Positions 1 through 9,700 of a stretch of DNA of 42,856 nucleotides are shown here, one piece after another (within the stretch, counting starts at the first letter, position 1; the number at the start of each line of letters is the position of its first letter). The stretch is taken from NCBI GenBank assembly GCA_030378015.1, contig JAUCGG010000023.1, positions 1 through 42,856 on the forward strand. Reading direction: 5' to 3'. Source of the stretch: Desulfococcaceae bacterium HSG8 (lineage in GTDB: Bacteria; Desulfobacterota; Desulfobacteria; Desulfobacterales; 4be13). The position numbers and the translations under genes are program-made. The notes below the pieces were generated by a model. That model worked only from the letters and a program-made list of their open reading frames with translations. It searched no databases and was not told the DNA's origin.

Positions 1-228
1 GCTATTGACAATCTCGAGGCCGTACTCCGTGAAGCAGGCATGAGCCTTGCCAACGTGGTTCGTCTCACCATATACACTACGGAACCTGATGTAATGATTG
101 AAAACCTTGATGTACTGGGTGAACGCCTGGGTGCCGCCGGAGTGAAACCTGCGCAGACGTTTCTGGGTGTGTCGCGTCTTGCTTTTCCAGACTTGCTTGT
201 GGAACTGGAGGCGACAGCTATGGCATAG
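1..228 (+). CDS. RidA/YjgF/UK114-family protein, C-terminal part
   Basis: The reading frame is open from the first base of the window, so this is the last 75 codons of a gene that begins upstream. The tail contains SRLAFPDLLVELEATA, which fits the C-terminal RidA signature (Arg, a short loop, then a hydrophobic strand ending in E-x-E-A). Family members are about 125-130 residues and form trimers that hydrolyse reactive enamine/imine intermediates made by PLP enzymes. The preceding residues (ANVVRLTIYTTEPDVMIEN) match the usual V-x-K/R-x-T-V-Y-x-T-D segment. Because the N-terminal half is missing, it is not possible to tell housekeeping RidA from the Rid1-7 paralogues, so no symbol is given. 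Confidence 0.85.
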   Translation, partial: AIDNLEAVLREAGMSLANVVRLTIYTTEPDVMIENLDVLGERLGAAGVKPAQTFLGVSRLAFPDLLVELEATAMA

Positions 229-298
229 CTTCTTCCGTTCCTGGAAGTCCCTTCAGAAGGCTTTCGAGGGGCTGTGGCTTCGGACAGATAGAATCATT

Positions 299-317
299 TC
301 CTGGCTTTCAGCCAGGA
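299..317. other. Short perfect hairpin downstream of the RidA gene
   Basis: Seven-base arms (TCCTGGC / GCCAGGA) flank a 5-base loop about 70 bases after the RidA stop. It could be a weak terminator, but no T-run follows directly, so the role is uncertain. The rest of 229-466 shows nothing else recognisable. Confidence 0.3.
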
Positions 318-466
318 GATGATTTTCCCTGCGATTGCCTTTCCTGACCCGGATTTCCAGGTTGTCCAGGTATTTCATTCGCAGGTTCCGGCAGACAGTA
401 GCTTCCTAGGAAGGATCACCGATTTTTTTGTCAGCACTTCCCCATTTCTGTCCGGTAGTGTGGTTT

Positions 467-1269
467 TTACCATGAACCGGCTTTCTGGCATGGTTCCTTT
501 ACAAAAGGATTCGGATTACCCTGTAAGGCTTCAATTTTCCGACACCGCTGGCACTCCGATTTCGTGACAGGATCAGACCGGTTCCATTTATCGAACATCT
601 CTTTTTCTTCTGGTTTGATAATTTTCCTACCCGGATATGCCCAGTCCATATAGAGATATGCCCGGGCAATGTTCCCCTGATGCGCGGTGCCGGTTCTGCC
701 TTTCTGTCCGATATTTCAATGTCGCATGGGCCGTATTCCCGTTTTTCTCCACGGATGATTCTGAAGGGATAATTGGAACGAGCCTGGTTGACTTCTCCGA
801 TAGCAGGCACCAGGTTATACATATCGGATTCCATATAACGATATTCGACAGATGCCCGCCTGGCGTTTTCCCTGCCTTTTACAGAGCGGCATTTGACCCA
901 GGGAAGAAAACTGAGCCAGCATTTCCATGGTCGGTATGTTTTATGCCATGCCTTGAAGGTGCTGCCGAACGCGTGGGCAGGAACAATATGTTCCCATTCA
1001 ATACGGGAAGATCGCGCACTCTTTTTTTTGGGTTTGAATTTTTTGGATGATCCGACATGTTTGTCAGCAGTAAACGGACAGTCACAATAGAATGTCCGTT
1101 TGCGAGTATCATAAACCTTTGAGAGCAAAAGTTTCTTGACAGTTGTGAAACTCTCATATTTCGTATTTCCGAGACTGCCTCCTTTCTCGGACGAACACCC
1201 TGCCAGGAAAAAAACAGGGATAATGATGAAAAAACAGTATCCTATTCCTTTTTTGATAAATTCAGTCAT
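467..1269 (-). pseudogene. Secreted endonuclease I (EndA/Dns-type) lipoprotein, frameshifted
   Basis: The gene starts at ATG 1269 after a good AAAAGGG ribosome site. The N-terminus is a lipoprotein signal peptide with lipobox FLAGC (Cys25), so the product is expected to be exported and lipid-anchored. Endonuclease I motifs follow: EWEHIVPAHAFG (His94 in the beta-beta-alpha-metal active site) and YNLVPAIGEVNQARSNYPF. At about 674-677 (CCCC on plus, GGGG on coding strand) the frame breaks. Upstream of it the protein reads in one frame, while the conserved C-terminus (ARAYLYMDW, then WNRSDPVTKSECQR and IQGN-like ALQGNPNPF) is only found in the next frame, ending at 467. One extra G would restore a roughly 267-residue enzyme. 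As written, the frame runs on to a stop at 499 with an unrelated tail. Either a real inactivating mutation or a homopolymer sequencing error. The enzyme normally degrades extracellular double-stranded DNA. Confidence 0.8.
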
Positions 1270-1565
1270 AATTTCCCTTTTAAAACGATTTACAATTTAC
1301 AATTTACTGGTCATTCGTTTAATGAAAACGGACTTTTGTTAATTTTATATTGAACAATATCAGATAATTGACAACATGATCAATTATTAATAATAGTTAT
1401 AATGGATTTATCCGACCGGGAAGGACTTTTCTGATTTTTCCCGGATTTCTGACTGAGTAACATGAACGGGGCAGGATTTCAATACCTTTCTGAAAATGAA
1501 AAAAAGAGTGGAAAATTTTTTCTCCGCGCGGTATACTGAGACATCGGAACAGGGAGGTGCGGAAA

Positions 1566-2039
1566 ATGAATAAGATATTCACAGTGATATCGGCAGCGAT
1601 GCTGATACTGATTTCACAGACGGCAGTAGCAGAGGATGTCTCCGGACTGTGCGGCGGTCACGGAATAACAGGATCCCGGGGTGTCGGCACTGCCGGTGCG
1701 GCATCTCACAGCAGTCCGGGTTGCCCTGCCGGGGAAAACCGGGGTCCCCGTCTTCCCGGCAGACCGGAGCGGGATCCCCGGGATAAAGGGAAAAGCAGGA
1801 GAAGAAAGACAGGCCGGCGGCGCGGAAAATCATGCGGAACCGGTAAGGGACGGAAAAAGCGGAAAGCCGGAGAGCTGCCGGACGAAGATGATTCCGGGAG
1901 GAAAAAAAAGAAACGCGGTAAAAGCGGCCGGTCGTCGGAACCGGAGGATGCGGGCCCTGTCAGGAATTCCGGAGACGATCCGGTTGTGACAGAGTCAGTC
2001 ATCGGAACCGGTTCCGGGGGGGAAGAAATCCGGAGATGA
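1566..2039 (+). CDS. Small exported, Lys/Arg/Gly-rich protein of unknown function
   Basis: ATG 1566 sits 8 bases after a strong GGGAGG; a GTG nine bases upstream is in frame but overlaps that site. Residues 1-22 (MNKIFTVISAAMLILISQTAVA) form a clear signal peptide with an AVA cleavage site. The remaining roughly 135 residues are low-complexity, rich in Gly, Pro, Arg and Lys, with several KKKK/RRR runs, and match no family I know. It ends 7 bases before the frame of the broken transposase. The signal peptide and ribosome site look genuine. The rest may be out of frame: a second open frame at 1681-1989 covers the same DNA, so a frameshift after residue ~40 is possible. Function unknown. Confidence 0.45.
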   Translation: MNKIFTVISAAMLILISQTAVAEDVSGLCGGHGITGSRGVGTAGAASHSSPGCPAGENRGPRLPGRPERDPRDKGKSRRRKTGRRRGKSCGTGKGRKKRKAGELPDEDDSGRKKKKRGKSGRSSEPEDAGPVRNSGDDPVVTESVIGTGSGGEEIRR

Positions 2040-2046
2040 TCTGATT

Positions 2047-3740
2047 GTGATAACCGAGCGTGCGGACGATATTCCCTTTCTGACCGGAATGATGATGCGC
2101 ATGGGTCTGCATGAGATCATTGACAGGCATATCCGCAGGCATCCGCTGCAGAGATCCCTTTCATGGGGACTGACAGCCCTGATATGGCTTGCTTATATCC
2201 TGTCGGAGGGTGATCAGCGCAAAGTCGCGATGCGGGATTATATAAAAGGTATGAAACATACGCTGAATCATCTGACGGGGCATGAGATAAAGGAAGAGCA
2301 CTTTACGGACGACAGGCTGACGATTCTTCTCAGATATCTGAACGATAAGGAGGTATGGGAGAAGATTGAAAATGATCTGAGCGGGCGTACGGTCACTGTT
2401 TATGAAATGCCGGCGGAAACGGTCAGATGTGATCCGACGACAGTGTCGGGACACCGTGAGGTGACAGAGAAGGGGGCTGTTTCAGTTCGGAAAAAGCAAA
2501 GATAATCCGAAACTGCCTCAGATTAAGATGATAACGGCCGCCGCGGATCCGGCTGGTATGCCCCTGGCAACGGATATCGTTCCGGGGCAGAGATCTGATG
2601 ACGGCCTGTACGAACCTGTGATAAAACGCGTGAGATCATGTCTCGGAAAGAAGGGCCTGCTGTTCGTCGGAGATTGTAAGATGTGCGCCGCAGGTATCCG
2701 AAAATACATTATAAGCAATGATATCGGAGGACATTATCTGTGCCCTTCGGCAAGCTCAGGGAACACCTCTGCCGCGGACAGGAAACGCATCCGAAGCGAT
2801 TGAAAAATGGGTAAGCAGAGGTGTTGAAAGAGAAAAGGAAGGCAGTCTGAAAAAAGTGACTGCGGAAAATGACAAAGGAGAGGAAACAGTGATCGCCGAG
2901 GGTTATACGCTGAAGCGTAAGCAGAAAAAAGTCTTCGGTGAAGATGAAGAGGATAAGGAAAAAGGAAAAGACAGGGAGAAAGATGATGATGATGATGAGA
3001 AAGATGAAGAGGAAGAAGAAAATGATGCGGAAGAGAAAAATGAGAAGCGGGAACGGGTTTTCATCGTAAAATCTCCGACTCATGCGGAGCAGATGAAAAA
3101 AGGCATGGAAAAGCGTCTGAAAAACGCTGAGGAAAAAATCCGTGCCCTGACTCCGCAGAGAGGGAGAGGAAAGAGACAGATAACGGAGGAAGCGGTTCTG
3201 AAAGAGAAAGCGGAAAGAATACTGAAAAAACACAGGGTGACAGAATTTCTCAGGTATGAGTATGAGAAGGAGGTTGAAAGAAAGATAAGATATGCCGGCA
3301 GAGGAAGAGGAGGTGCGAAGCGTGAAAAAAAGGTCGTTGAAAGAGTGCGGTATCAGATCACCGGGGTCGTCAGGGATGAGAAAAAGATAAAAAAAGAGAA
3401 AGAAAGATGCGGATGGCGTGCATACGTGACGGATCTGCCGAAAGAAAATCTCTCTCTCGGAAAAGCGGTGAGACATTACCGTAACGAGTACAGGGTCGAA
3501 CAGGTATTCAGACGACTGAAGAGCTATCTGCATATCGCTCCCATGTATGTGAAGAGGAACGATCAGATAAAGGGAATGACTCTTCTGCTGACCTTCGGAG
3601 TGAGAGTTCTTACGCTGACGGAATTCGTCGTCCGCCGTTCCCTGAGGAACGACAATGCCGGACTCGGAGGACTGCACCCTGAAAATCGCAAAAAAAGGAC
3701 AGACACGCCGACGGCGGAACGGCTTCTGAAAGCCTTTTAA
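2047..3740 (+). pseudogene. IS1634/IS4-type DDE transposase, two frameshifts
   Basis: Three consecutive frames together encode one transposase. Part 1 (2047-2505) has the N-terminal region (ADDIPFLTGMMMRMGLHEI, then YILSEGDQRK) and the first catalytic Asp in RCDPTTVSGH. The frame slips in a run of five G at 2472-2476, where GLFQFGKSKDNPKLPQIK continues in frame 2. Part 2 (to about 2745) has the second Asp in LLFVGDCKM and the GGHYLCP segment. A second slip near 2745-2765 leads to part 3 (to 3740) with the catalytic Glu in YRVEQVFRRLKSYL (E-x6-K). A very acidic, lysine-rich insert (about residues 70-110 of part 3) separates the second Asp from the Glu. Intact relatives have a single continuous frame, so this copy is inactive unless the slips are sequencing errors. 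No convincing terminal inverted repeats were found, so the element boundaries are not given. Confidence 0.85.
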
Positions 3741-3761
3741 TATTTATTCAGAATAAATATT
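3739..3761. other. AT-rich palindrome after the transposase
   Basis: AATATTTATTC and GAATAAATATT form 11-base arms around a single A, overlapping the transposase stop codon. It could act as a terminator or belong to the right end of the insertion sequence. No matching left end was identified. Confidence 0.4.
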
Positions 3762-3800
3762 AATATTTACAGCATATTAAATTTTATTATTCAGAAAAAG

Positions 3801-3893
3801 CAATTAATATCGGTTCTTATATAAACGAGGATTCCCGAACCTTTGCCAGACAATGATTTACAGCTTAGAAACAAATTTTCGGGCAACCTTTAA
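3801..3893 (+). repeat. Diverged dispersed repeat, copy 1
   Basis: About 90 bases here resemble 31803-31893. Shared blocks include CGGTTCTTATA, a GA-rich 8-mer, TTACAG-TTAGAAA and a GCAAC-TTTA end. It lies directly upstream of the truncated surface-protein remnant and may have replaced its 5' part. Confidence 0.5.
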
Positions 3894-4292
3894 GTAATCA
3901 GCACATACATCATAAAGGCCAGTACAGACAGCGGCGGAAGCATCAAGCCGTCCGGCGATGTAATTGTGACTTGCGGGGAAGATCAGGAATTTGAGATAAC
4001 ACCGAATCAGGGTTATGATATAGCTGATGTGGCAGTCAATGGCAACTCCATCGGGGCGGAAACATCATATATGTTCAGTGATGTCAGAAGCGATGGTAAG
4101 CGGATTCATGCGGCGTTTATTGATGACAACGAAACAACAGAATTGAAGGATGCGATTCTGGCTCTGAAAGTTCTGGTGGGAATGAATCCGAGTGAGATCC
4201 GTACAGATACTGATGTGAACGAAGATGAAAAGATAGGGATGGAAGAAGTTATTTATGCGTTGCAGATTGTTGCGGATATGAAAGAATTTTAG
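3894..4292 (+). pseudogene. C-terminal remnant of an exported repeat protein with dockerin-like end
   Basis: The open frame begins right after a stop, inside repeat DNA, and already reads in the middle of a domain: GGSIKPSGDVIVTCGEDQEF, ITPNQGYDIADVAVNG and Y-x-F-S-DV. This is the familiar bacterial surface-repeat pattern in which G-G-x-I-x-P-S-G opens a module. The C-terminus (ELKDAILALKVLVGM, then DTDVNEDEKIGMEEVIYAL) resembles a dockerin/EF-hand calcium-binding segment. There is no signal peptide or earlier domain, so the gene has lost its 5' part. A GTG at 3966 could start a 108-residue product, but it would begin within the domain. The same dockerin-like ending is seen in the 727-residue protein at 34966-37149. 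Confidence 0.6.
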
Positions 4293-4341
4293 TTTTTCAG
4301 AGCAAGTTTGCCACACTCCCGAGGGATTGCCAAACCCGGCA

Positions 4342-4373
4342 ATGCGGCTCGGATTTGCCAATCCGAGCCGCAT
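4342..4373. terminator. Bidirectional hairpin between convergent genes
   Basis: Perfect 14-base arms (ATGCGGCTCGGATT and its complement) flank a TGCC loop. It lies between the ends of two convergent genes (4292 and 4400). The core GGATTTGCCAATCC is the same hairpin core used in many other intergenic repeats of this window (for example near 6700, 13697, 16728 and 37330), so this is a repeat that may double as a terminator. Confidence 0.55.
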
Positions 4374-4399
4374 GGCCCCGAACGAAGATCATGACCGGG

Positions 4400-5941
4400 C
4401 TATTCAATACCGATACCTTGGTAAAAAGGCAAAAAATTCCCTATGAATTCATCCCTGTATTTTCGCCCCAGTTCCGACAGATTATCTTCCGGCCGCTCTA
4501 TGGGGCTGCCGTCTTTTACAAGTTTCAGACCGGTTTTTGAAAACATCTCCCAGCAGGCCCCGGGAACATCTGCCCGGTTTTCGCGTCGGGCAAGCAGGAA
4601 AAGCTTTTGAAAACGGTCCGCATTCACACCGGAACCCAGAACCGGGGAAGCTATGGCCGGTAAATCTGTTCCTGCGGCAGCATACCTGAAAACCGCTTCA
4701 TTGAAGAGCCGAGTATGTTCCTGTTCCTGCATTTCATCGGGAATCGCGGGGCGGATATATCCGGCGACGATAATATTAAGCACTGCCTGTAAAAGAGCCT
4801 CTGCTCCGTAAGCCCTGACGGACGGAATCTCAGCGAGCTGCAGAAGCGTTGCAGGGCCCTTGGCAAGCCCGTCTGTGATCTGGCTGTAAATTTCGCCGGT
4901 CAGGTTGATCATTCCCCTGGATATGTTTGCTTGGGGCAGGCAGTTCGCTCGCGGGACGCATAGTGCAAAACGCGTTTTCATAAAGCGTTCATTGCGTTCC
5001 TGCCCGTTCATCTCATAAGGGCCCCGGACGAAGATGGCTGTCCCGTGGCTCTTATTCAGGGCAAACTCCTTTATCGTGAGTTTCATGTCCGGGTCCTCGA
5101 TTTCCTTGGAAAACTCCTGTATCGCAGGGGGCAGGGAATAATGGTCGAAATTTTCAGCAATATTAGAGGAGCCTATGAATGTCAGCTTCGCGTCCTCCAT
5201 TTCTTTAATGATATCTGACCGATAAAATACATTATAATTCTCGTTTAAAAATTCGTGGAGGATATCAATAGGCTGCACGTTTTTCATCGTATTCAGCCCT
5301 TCTCCGACCACTGCATTGCGAGAAAAATATCTTAATCCTGCCCCCTCCAGCTTCTCCAGATGATTCAGGGCTGAACGGATACGACTTTCAATTGTACCTC
5401 CCGCCCGGTTGACAAATTCTGTGAGGAGTCGGCGGACCGGGAGAAAAGGGGCCTGTCCCGGGAGAGAAAGATAATTCAGATAAACGATCCCTCCTGTTTT
5501 AAGCTTGTTCCTGATAAATCGGATAATATCTCTCCGGCTCTCCTCGTTAATCCATGAATAGACATTATGGAGCGTGATAAAATCAAATTCGGGAAGATCG
5601 CTGTCAGAGAGTTCCGCGAAACTTTTTTCCAGGAACCCGATATTGGGAATTCCGCATTCCTCGGACAGGGCCCGTGCCCTTGAAATCTGCGTCGGAATGA
5701 AATCATTGGCATAAAACCGGCCCTTCGGGTTCGCGGCTGCGAGCAGATTGGCGGAAAATCCTGATCCGCATCCCAGTTCCATATAGGTAAAGGGCCTGTC
5801 TGCGGCCGGGGGCCGAAATCCCTGTATGAGCGTCACCAATGAAAGCATTGCCGGTGTCAGTTCACTGTAAAAATGGTGGCGGTAGGGAAATCTGACCACG
5901 TATCCTTCTGCCCATGCCTGTTCTGATCCGGTATCTATCAT
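4400..5941 (-). CDS. Class I SAM-dependent methyltransferase with C-terminal regulatory domain
   Basis: The proposed start is ATG 5941, preceded by AGGA at 6-7 bases. This gives 513 residues beginning MIDTGSEQAWAEGYVV, as usual for the family; a frame extension to a TTG at 6061 has no such support. The SAM-binding motif YMELGCGSGFSANLLAAANP lies near residues 53-72, followed by the acidic loop of FYANDFIPTQ and by FDFITLHNVYSWI. The middle and C-terminal parts match the layout of methyltransferases carrying the predicted methyltransferase regulatory domain (PF10119-like), with a final all-alpha region (about residues 360-480). Substrate is unknown; relatives have been annotated as protein or small-molecule methyltransferases. 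The gene stands alone, converging on the remnant at 3894-4292. Confidence 0.85.
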   Translation of the reverse strand: MIDTGSEQAWAEGYVVRFPYRHHFYSELTPAMLSLVTLIQGFRPPAADRPFTYMELGCGSGFSANLLAAANPKGRFYANDFIPTQISRARALSEECGIPNIGFLEKSFAELSDSDLPEFDFITLHNVYSWINEESRRDIIRFIRNKLKTGGIVYLNYLSLPGQAPFLPVRRLLTEFVNRAGGTIESRIRSALNHLEKLEGAGLRYFSRNAVVGEGLNTMKNVQPIDILHEFLNENYNVFYRSDIIKEMEDAKLTFIGSSNIAENFDHYSLPPAIQEFSKEIEDPDMKLTIKEFALNKSHGTAIFVRGPYEMNGQERNERFMKTRFALCVPRANCLPQANISRGMINLTGEIYSQITDGLAKGPATLLQLAEIPSVRAYGAEALLQAVLNIIVAGYIRPAIPDEMQEQEHTRLFNEAVFRYAAAGTDLPAIASPVLGSGVNADRFQKLFLLARRENRADVPGACWEMFSKTGLKLVKDGSPIERPEDNLSELGRKYRDEFIGNFLPFYQGIGIE

Positions 5942-6141
5942 GAGTTTTCCTGATATGCCTTTCTCTTGTTGGTCGTTCTTGCGGATATTGTCTGTGTCAG
6001 TCCGGCCCGCTGCTATCTGCTTGAAAGCAGATGGAATAGGGGTATTCGTCAACTTCGGCAAGCATGTTCTTCCTGACTACCCGATATGGACACGGATAAA
6101 CACGGATACGCATGAAAGCCGGAGCAGATGGTCAAACACTA

Positions 6142-6281
6142 AGTGCTTCGTTCCATAAATAATGTCCGGGTTAAAACGGAGGAGTGCAAAGCTTGCTTTG
6201 CGCCACTGCGGGATTCCCGCAAAGCAAGCTTTGCACTCCGCGGAATTTATAACCCTGACATTATTTATGAAACAGAGCACT
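6142..6281. repeat. MITE-like inverted repeat, AGTGCT family, copy 1
   Basis: The ends AGTGCTTCGTTCCATAAATA and its near-complement ending AGAGCACT enclose a large inner hairpin built on GGAGTGCAAAGCTTGCTTTG. A second copy with the same ends and the same inner hairpin is at 33119-33273. The element sits in the promoter-side gap of the methyltransferase gene. The 730-base gap 6062-6791 holds this element, the next one and small hairpins (for example 6363-6392), but no gene. Confidence 0.75.
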
Positions 6282-6421
6282 AAGGGATTCGGAAAAAACG
6301 CATTGTCCCATAAGAATTCTCAATGGAGTGCGAAAAGGGCGTATTTATAAGTTAGGGGAGTGATTTTCAGTCCCGGAGGGACTTCTGAAAATAGCCCGGC
6401 AATTCAGGGTAGATGCGCCTG

Positions 6422-6780
6422 TTAGGGATTTCCCCCCAATTAATATACCCGGTATCTTGCTCCTGCTCTTAATCTTGCTCCTGCCTGATTAAGATTAAGA
6501 CTATAATTAAGATTAAGACAGACGGGGGCGCGGGTAGATTATTTATTGGGAAATCCCTTACCATACGCCTGCACACACATCCGGACGTGAAGATTTCCCT
6601 CATCCGGTTCCTCGGTACTGAGAGTTTTCACCCCCTCAGCAGCCAAACAGGCACATCTCTTGCTCGGCGGCTTCGGCGTGAGCTTTAGTCGAACGATTGA
6701 CAAATCCGAACCCCGCGGCGGGGATTTGTCAATCCCCCGCGAGCAACAGGCGGGTATTTTATTTATCGGGAAATTCCTAA
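6422..6780. repeat. MITE-like inverted repeat, TTAAGGGATTTCCC family, nested copies
   Basis: The left end TTAGGGATTTCCCCCCAATT is matched by an inverted end at 6535-6560 and by a second inverted end at 6750-6780 (CGGGTATTTTATTTATCGGG then AAATTCCTAA). Two right ends for one left end suggest an element interrupted by, or fused with, another copy. Inside is a run of tandem ATTAAGATTAAGA-type repeats (6475-6520) and a GGATTTGTCAATCC hairpin. A clear relative with the same ends and different cargo is at 31018-31214. Confidence 0.6.
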
Positions 6781-6791
6781 GCTAAGAAAAA

Positions 6792-9700
6792 TCAGAACAC
6801 TATCGTTTTTATATCATACCAGTTCACCAGCAAATTCCTGTAAATATGAAACCACTGACCACCGCCCGCTGACAACTGACCAATAAAACATCCGCTTGTG
6901 CTGCCCCCTTCGCTGTCAGGAGGGGGAATGGCTTCTCTTACGGTTATACGGACTTCATCTGTATTCCGTAGTCCGTCATCATCTGTCACCGTCAGTTCGA
7001 AAATCAGCGTCACACCGTCAGCATCTGCCGGAGGAGTTATAAATACGGGCTGCGGTGATGCTGTATCTGAAAGTTCTGCCGCCGGCCCCCCGGTCTGCCG
7101 CCACTGATAAGCCGCGATGCTGCCATCAGTATCATGAGAAGCTGAACCATCAAGGGTTACTTTGATTCCCACATCAACTGTCTGAGAATTACCCGCGTCT
7201 GCCACAGGGGCCTGTCTGGTATAAGCGATATCTATGGTTACACGATCCGTGTCCTCTGCTCCGCTGTTATCTGTCACTGTCAGCCTGAACGTAAGGGATT
7301 CACTGTTCGGGTCAGCATTCGGTGCGGTAAAGGTGGGACGCTCTGCTGTATCATCGGAAAGTGTCACTGACTGCCCCCCGGTCTGGCGCCACAAATAGGA
7401 AGAAATTCTGCCATCAGGATCGTAGGATTCTGACCCGTCCAATGTAACTGTTTCCCCTTCCCTTACTGTATGATCAGTTCCAGCGGCTGCCACAGGCATC
7501 TGGTTCGGATCTGAAAGACCGATGTTCACCGTAACGCGATCCGTATCTGTCAGGCCGCCGTCATCTGTCACTGTCAGTTTGAAAGTCAGGGCTTCCCCGG
7601 TGGGGCTGATATCCGGTGCGGTAAAGGAAGGGCGCGGTGACGAGGCATCGGAAAGCGCTGCTCCTGTTCCGCTGATCTGGGTCCATATATAGGAGACGAT
7701 CATTCCGTCGGGGTCTTCGGATTCTGACCCGTCCAATGTGACAGTGTCTCCTGCTTTTACTGTCTGAACCGGCCCTGCATGGGCCCTGGGAGTGCGGTTA
7801 ATAAAGGTGATATTTATCGTGACACGATCCGTTCCGGTGAGTCCGCTGTGATCTGCCACTGTCAGTTCAAAGGTCAGTGATTTGCTGTCCGGTCCCATAG
7901 CCGGTGTCAGAAACGAAGGCTCCGCTGCCGCTGGATCGGAAAGCGTTACCGATGTTCCTGTAACCTGGGTCCACAGGTAAGAGGCGATGCCGTCATCCGG
8001 ATCAGAGGAACCGGAGCCGTTCAATGTTACCTGGCATCCTTCGGTTACGGTCTGATCCGGGCCAGCGTCAGCCGCAGGGGGACGGTTGAGATATGTTACG
8101 GTTACGGTGATGCGGTCAGTGTGGCGTAGTCCCCCGATGTCTGTCACTGTCAGTTGGAAGGTCAGGTTTTCGCTTTCCATCCCGATATCCGGGGCAGTGA
8201 ACCTCGGCTTTATTGCCCCGGTATCAGAAAGCGTCACCTGGGTTCCTGATACCTGGGACCACAGGTAAGATGCGATGCCGTCATCCGGGTCAGAAGATCC
8301 GGAACCGTCCAGGGTGACGATATCCCCTTCGCTCACCGCCTGATCCTGCCCCGCATTTGCCGCAGGAGCCTGGTTTATGTGGGTAACAAGGACCGTCACA
8401 CGATCAGAGTGGCGGAGTCCGTCATGGTCTGTCACCACCAGTTCAAAAGTGAGAACCCCGCCGGCCGGCTCTGCATCCGGGGCCACAAACATGGGCTGAA
8501 CCGCGGCAGCATCGGAGAGCGTCACCCCGGTTCCCGCGGTCTGGCGCCACATATACGCGGCAATGCCGTCATCCGGGTCAGAAGAATGCGAACCATCCAA
8601 TATGACGATATCTCCTTCTTTCACAGTCTGATCGTTTCCCGCGTCTGCCACAGGGGGATGGTTGATATGGGTTATATTCACTGTAACGCTGTCTGTGTGC
8701 TGGAGTCCGCCGTTATCTGTCACCATGAGTTCGAATGTAAGGGACAGGCTGTTCAGAACGGTTTCCGGTGCGGTAAATGTGGGGTTGACTGCTGTGGTAT
8801 CGGAAAGTGTTACCGTCTTTCCGCCGATCTGACGCCACAGGTAAGATAATATATGCCCATCTGTGTCCCCGGAACCTGAGCCGTCCAGTGTGACGGTGTC
8901 TCCTTCGTTTGCGTTCTGATCCGCGCCTGCATCTGCCACAGGGGGAATGTTTTCAGAAGTCACGTTCACAGTGACCCGGTCCGTTCCCTTGAGTCCCCCG
9001 TGATCCGTCACCGTGAGTTCATAAGTCAGGGCCTCGCCCCCGATATTTCCGTTTGAAGCGATAAATGTTGTGCGGGCCGCGGTATTATCAAAAAGTTCTG
9101 TCATGCTCCCGCTGATCTGGGTCCACAGGTAAGAAGCAATGCCGTCATCCGAGTCAGTGGAATTTGAACCGTCCAGCGTCACGGTATCTCCCTCTTTCAC
9201 GGTCTGATCGGGCCCGGCATATGCCACAGGGGGCCGGTTTCCAGAGGTTATATTTATCGTGACACGGTCAGTGGCTGTCAGTTCCCCGTTGTCGGCAACT
9301 TTAAGCTCAAAGATAAGGGCTTCGCCGCCCAGATCACCGTTTGATGCGACAAACGAGGGACGTACCCCGGTATAATCAGAGAGCGTCATCATATGGCCGC
9401 TGATCTGGGTCCACAGGTATGCAGCAATGGTTCCAGAAGAATTCGACCCATCCAAAGTGACTGCTTCCCCGTCGGCCACTACCTGATCGGGTCCTGCATC
9501 GGCAACAGGGGGAATGTTTTCGGCTGTGATGATGTTAATTGTCACACGGTCTGTATTCGTCAGACCGGCATGATCGGTTACGGTCAGTTCGAATACTAAG
9601 GATTTCCCGATCATGTCATCTGAAGCAGTGAACGCGGGGCGCATGGCCGCGTCATCAGAAAGGGTAACGAGGGGGCCGCTGATCTGGTTCCACAGGTAAT

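Noticed and set aside
2709..3677. 322-codon minus-strand frame
   Set aside because: Shadow of the broken transposase: a Phe/Leu-rich translation caused by the GA-rich coding strand.
4400..6061. Methyltransferase start at TTG 6061
   Set aside because: The extra 40 residues lack a ribosome site, while ATG 5941 has AGGA and begins where the family usually begins.
8379..8849. 156-codon plus-strand frame
   Set aside because: Antisense shadow of the PKD-repeat gene; the periodicity of the repeats keeps it open.
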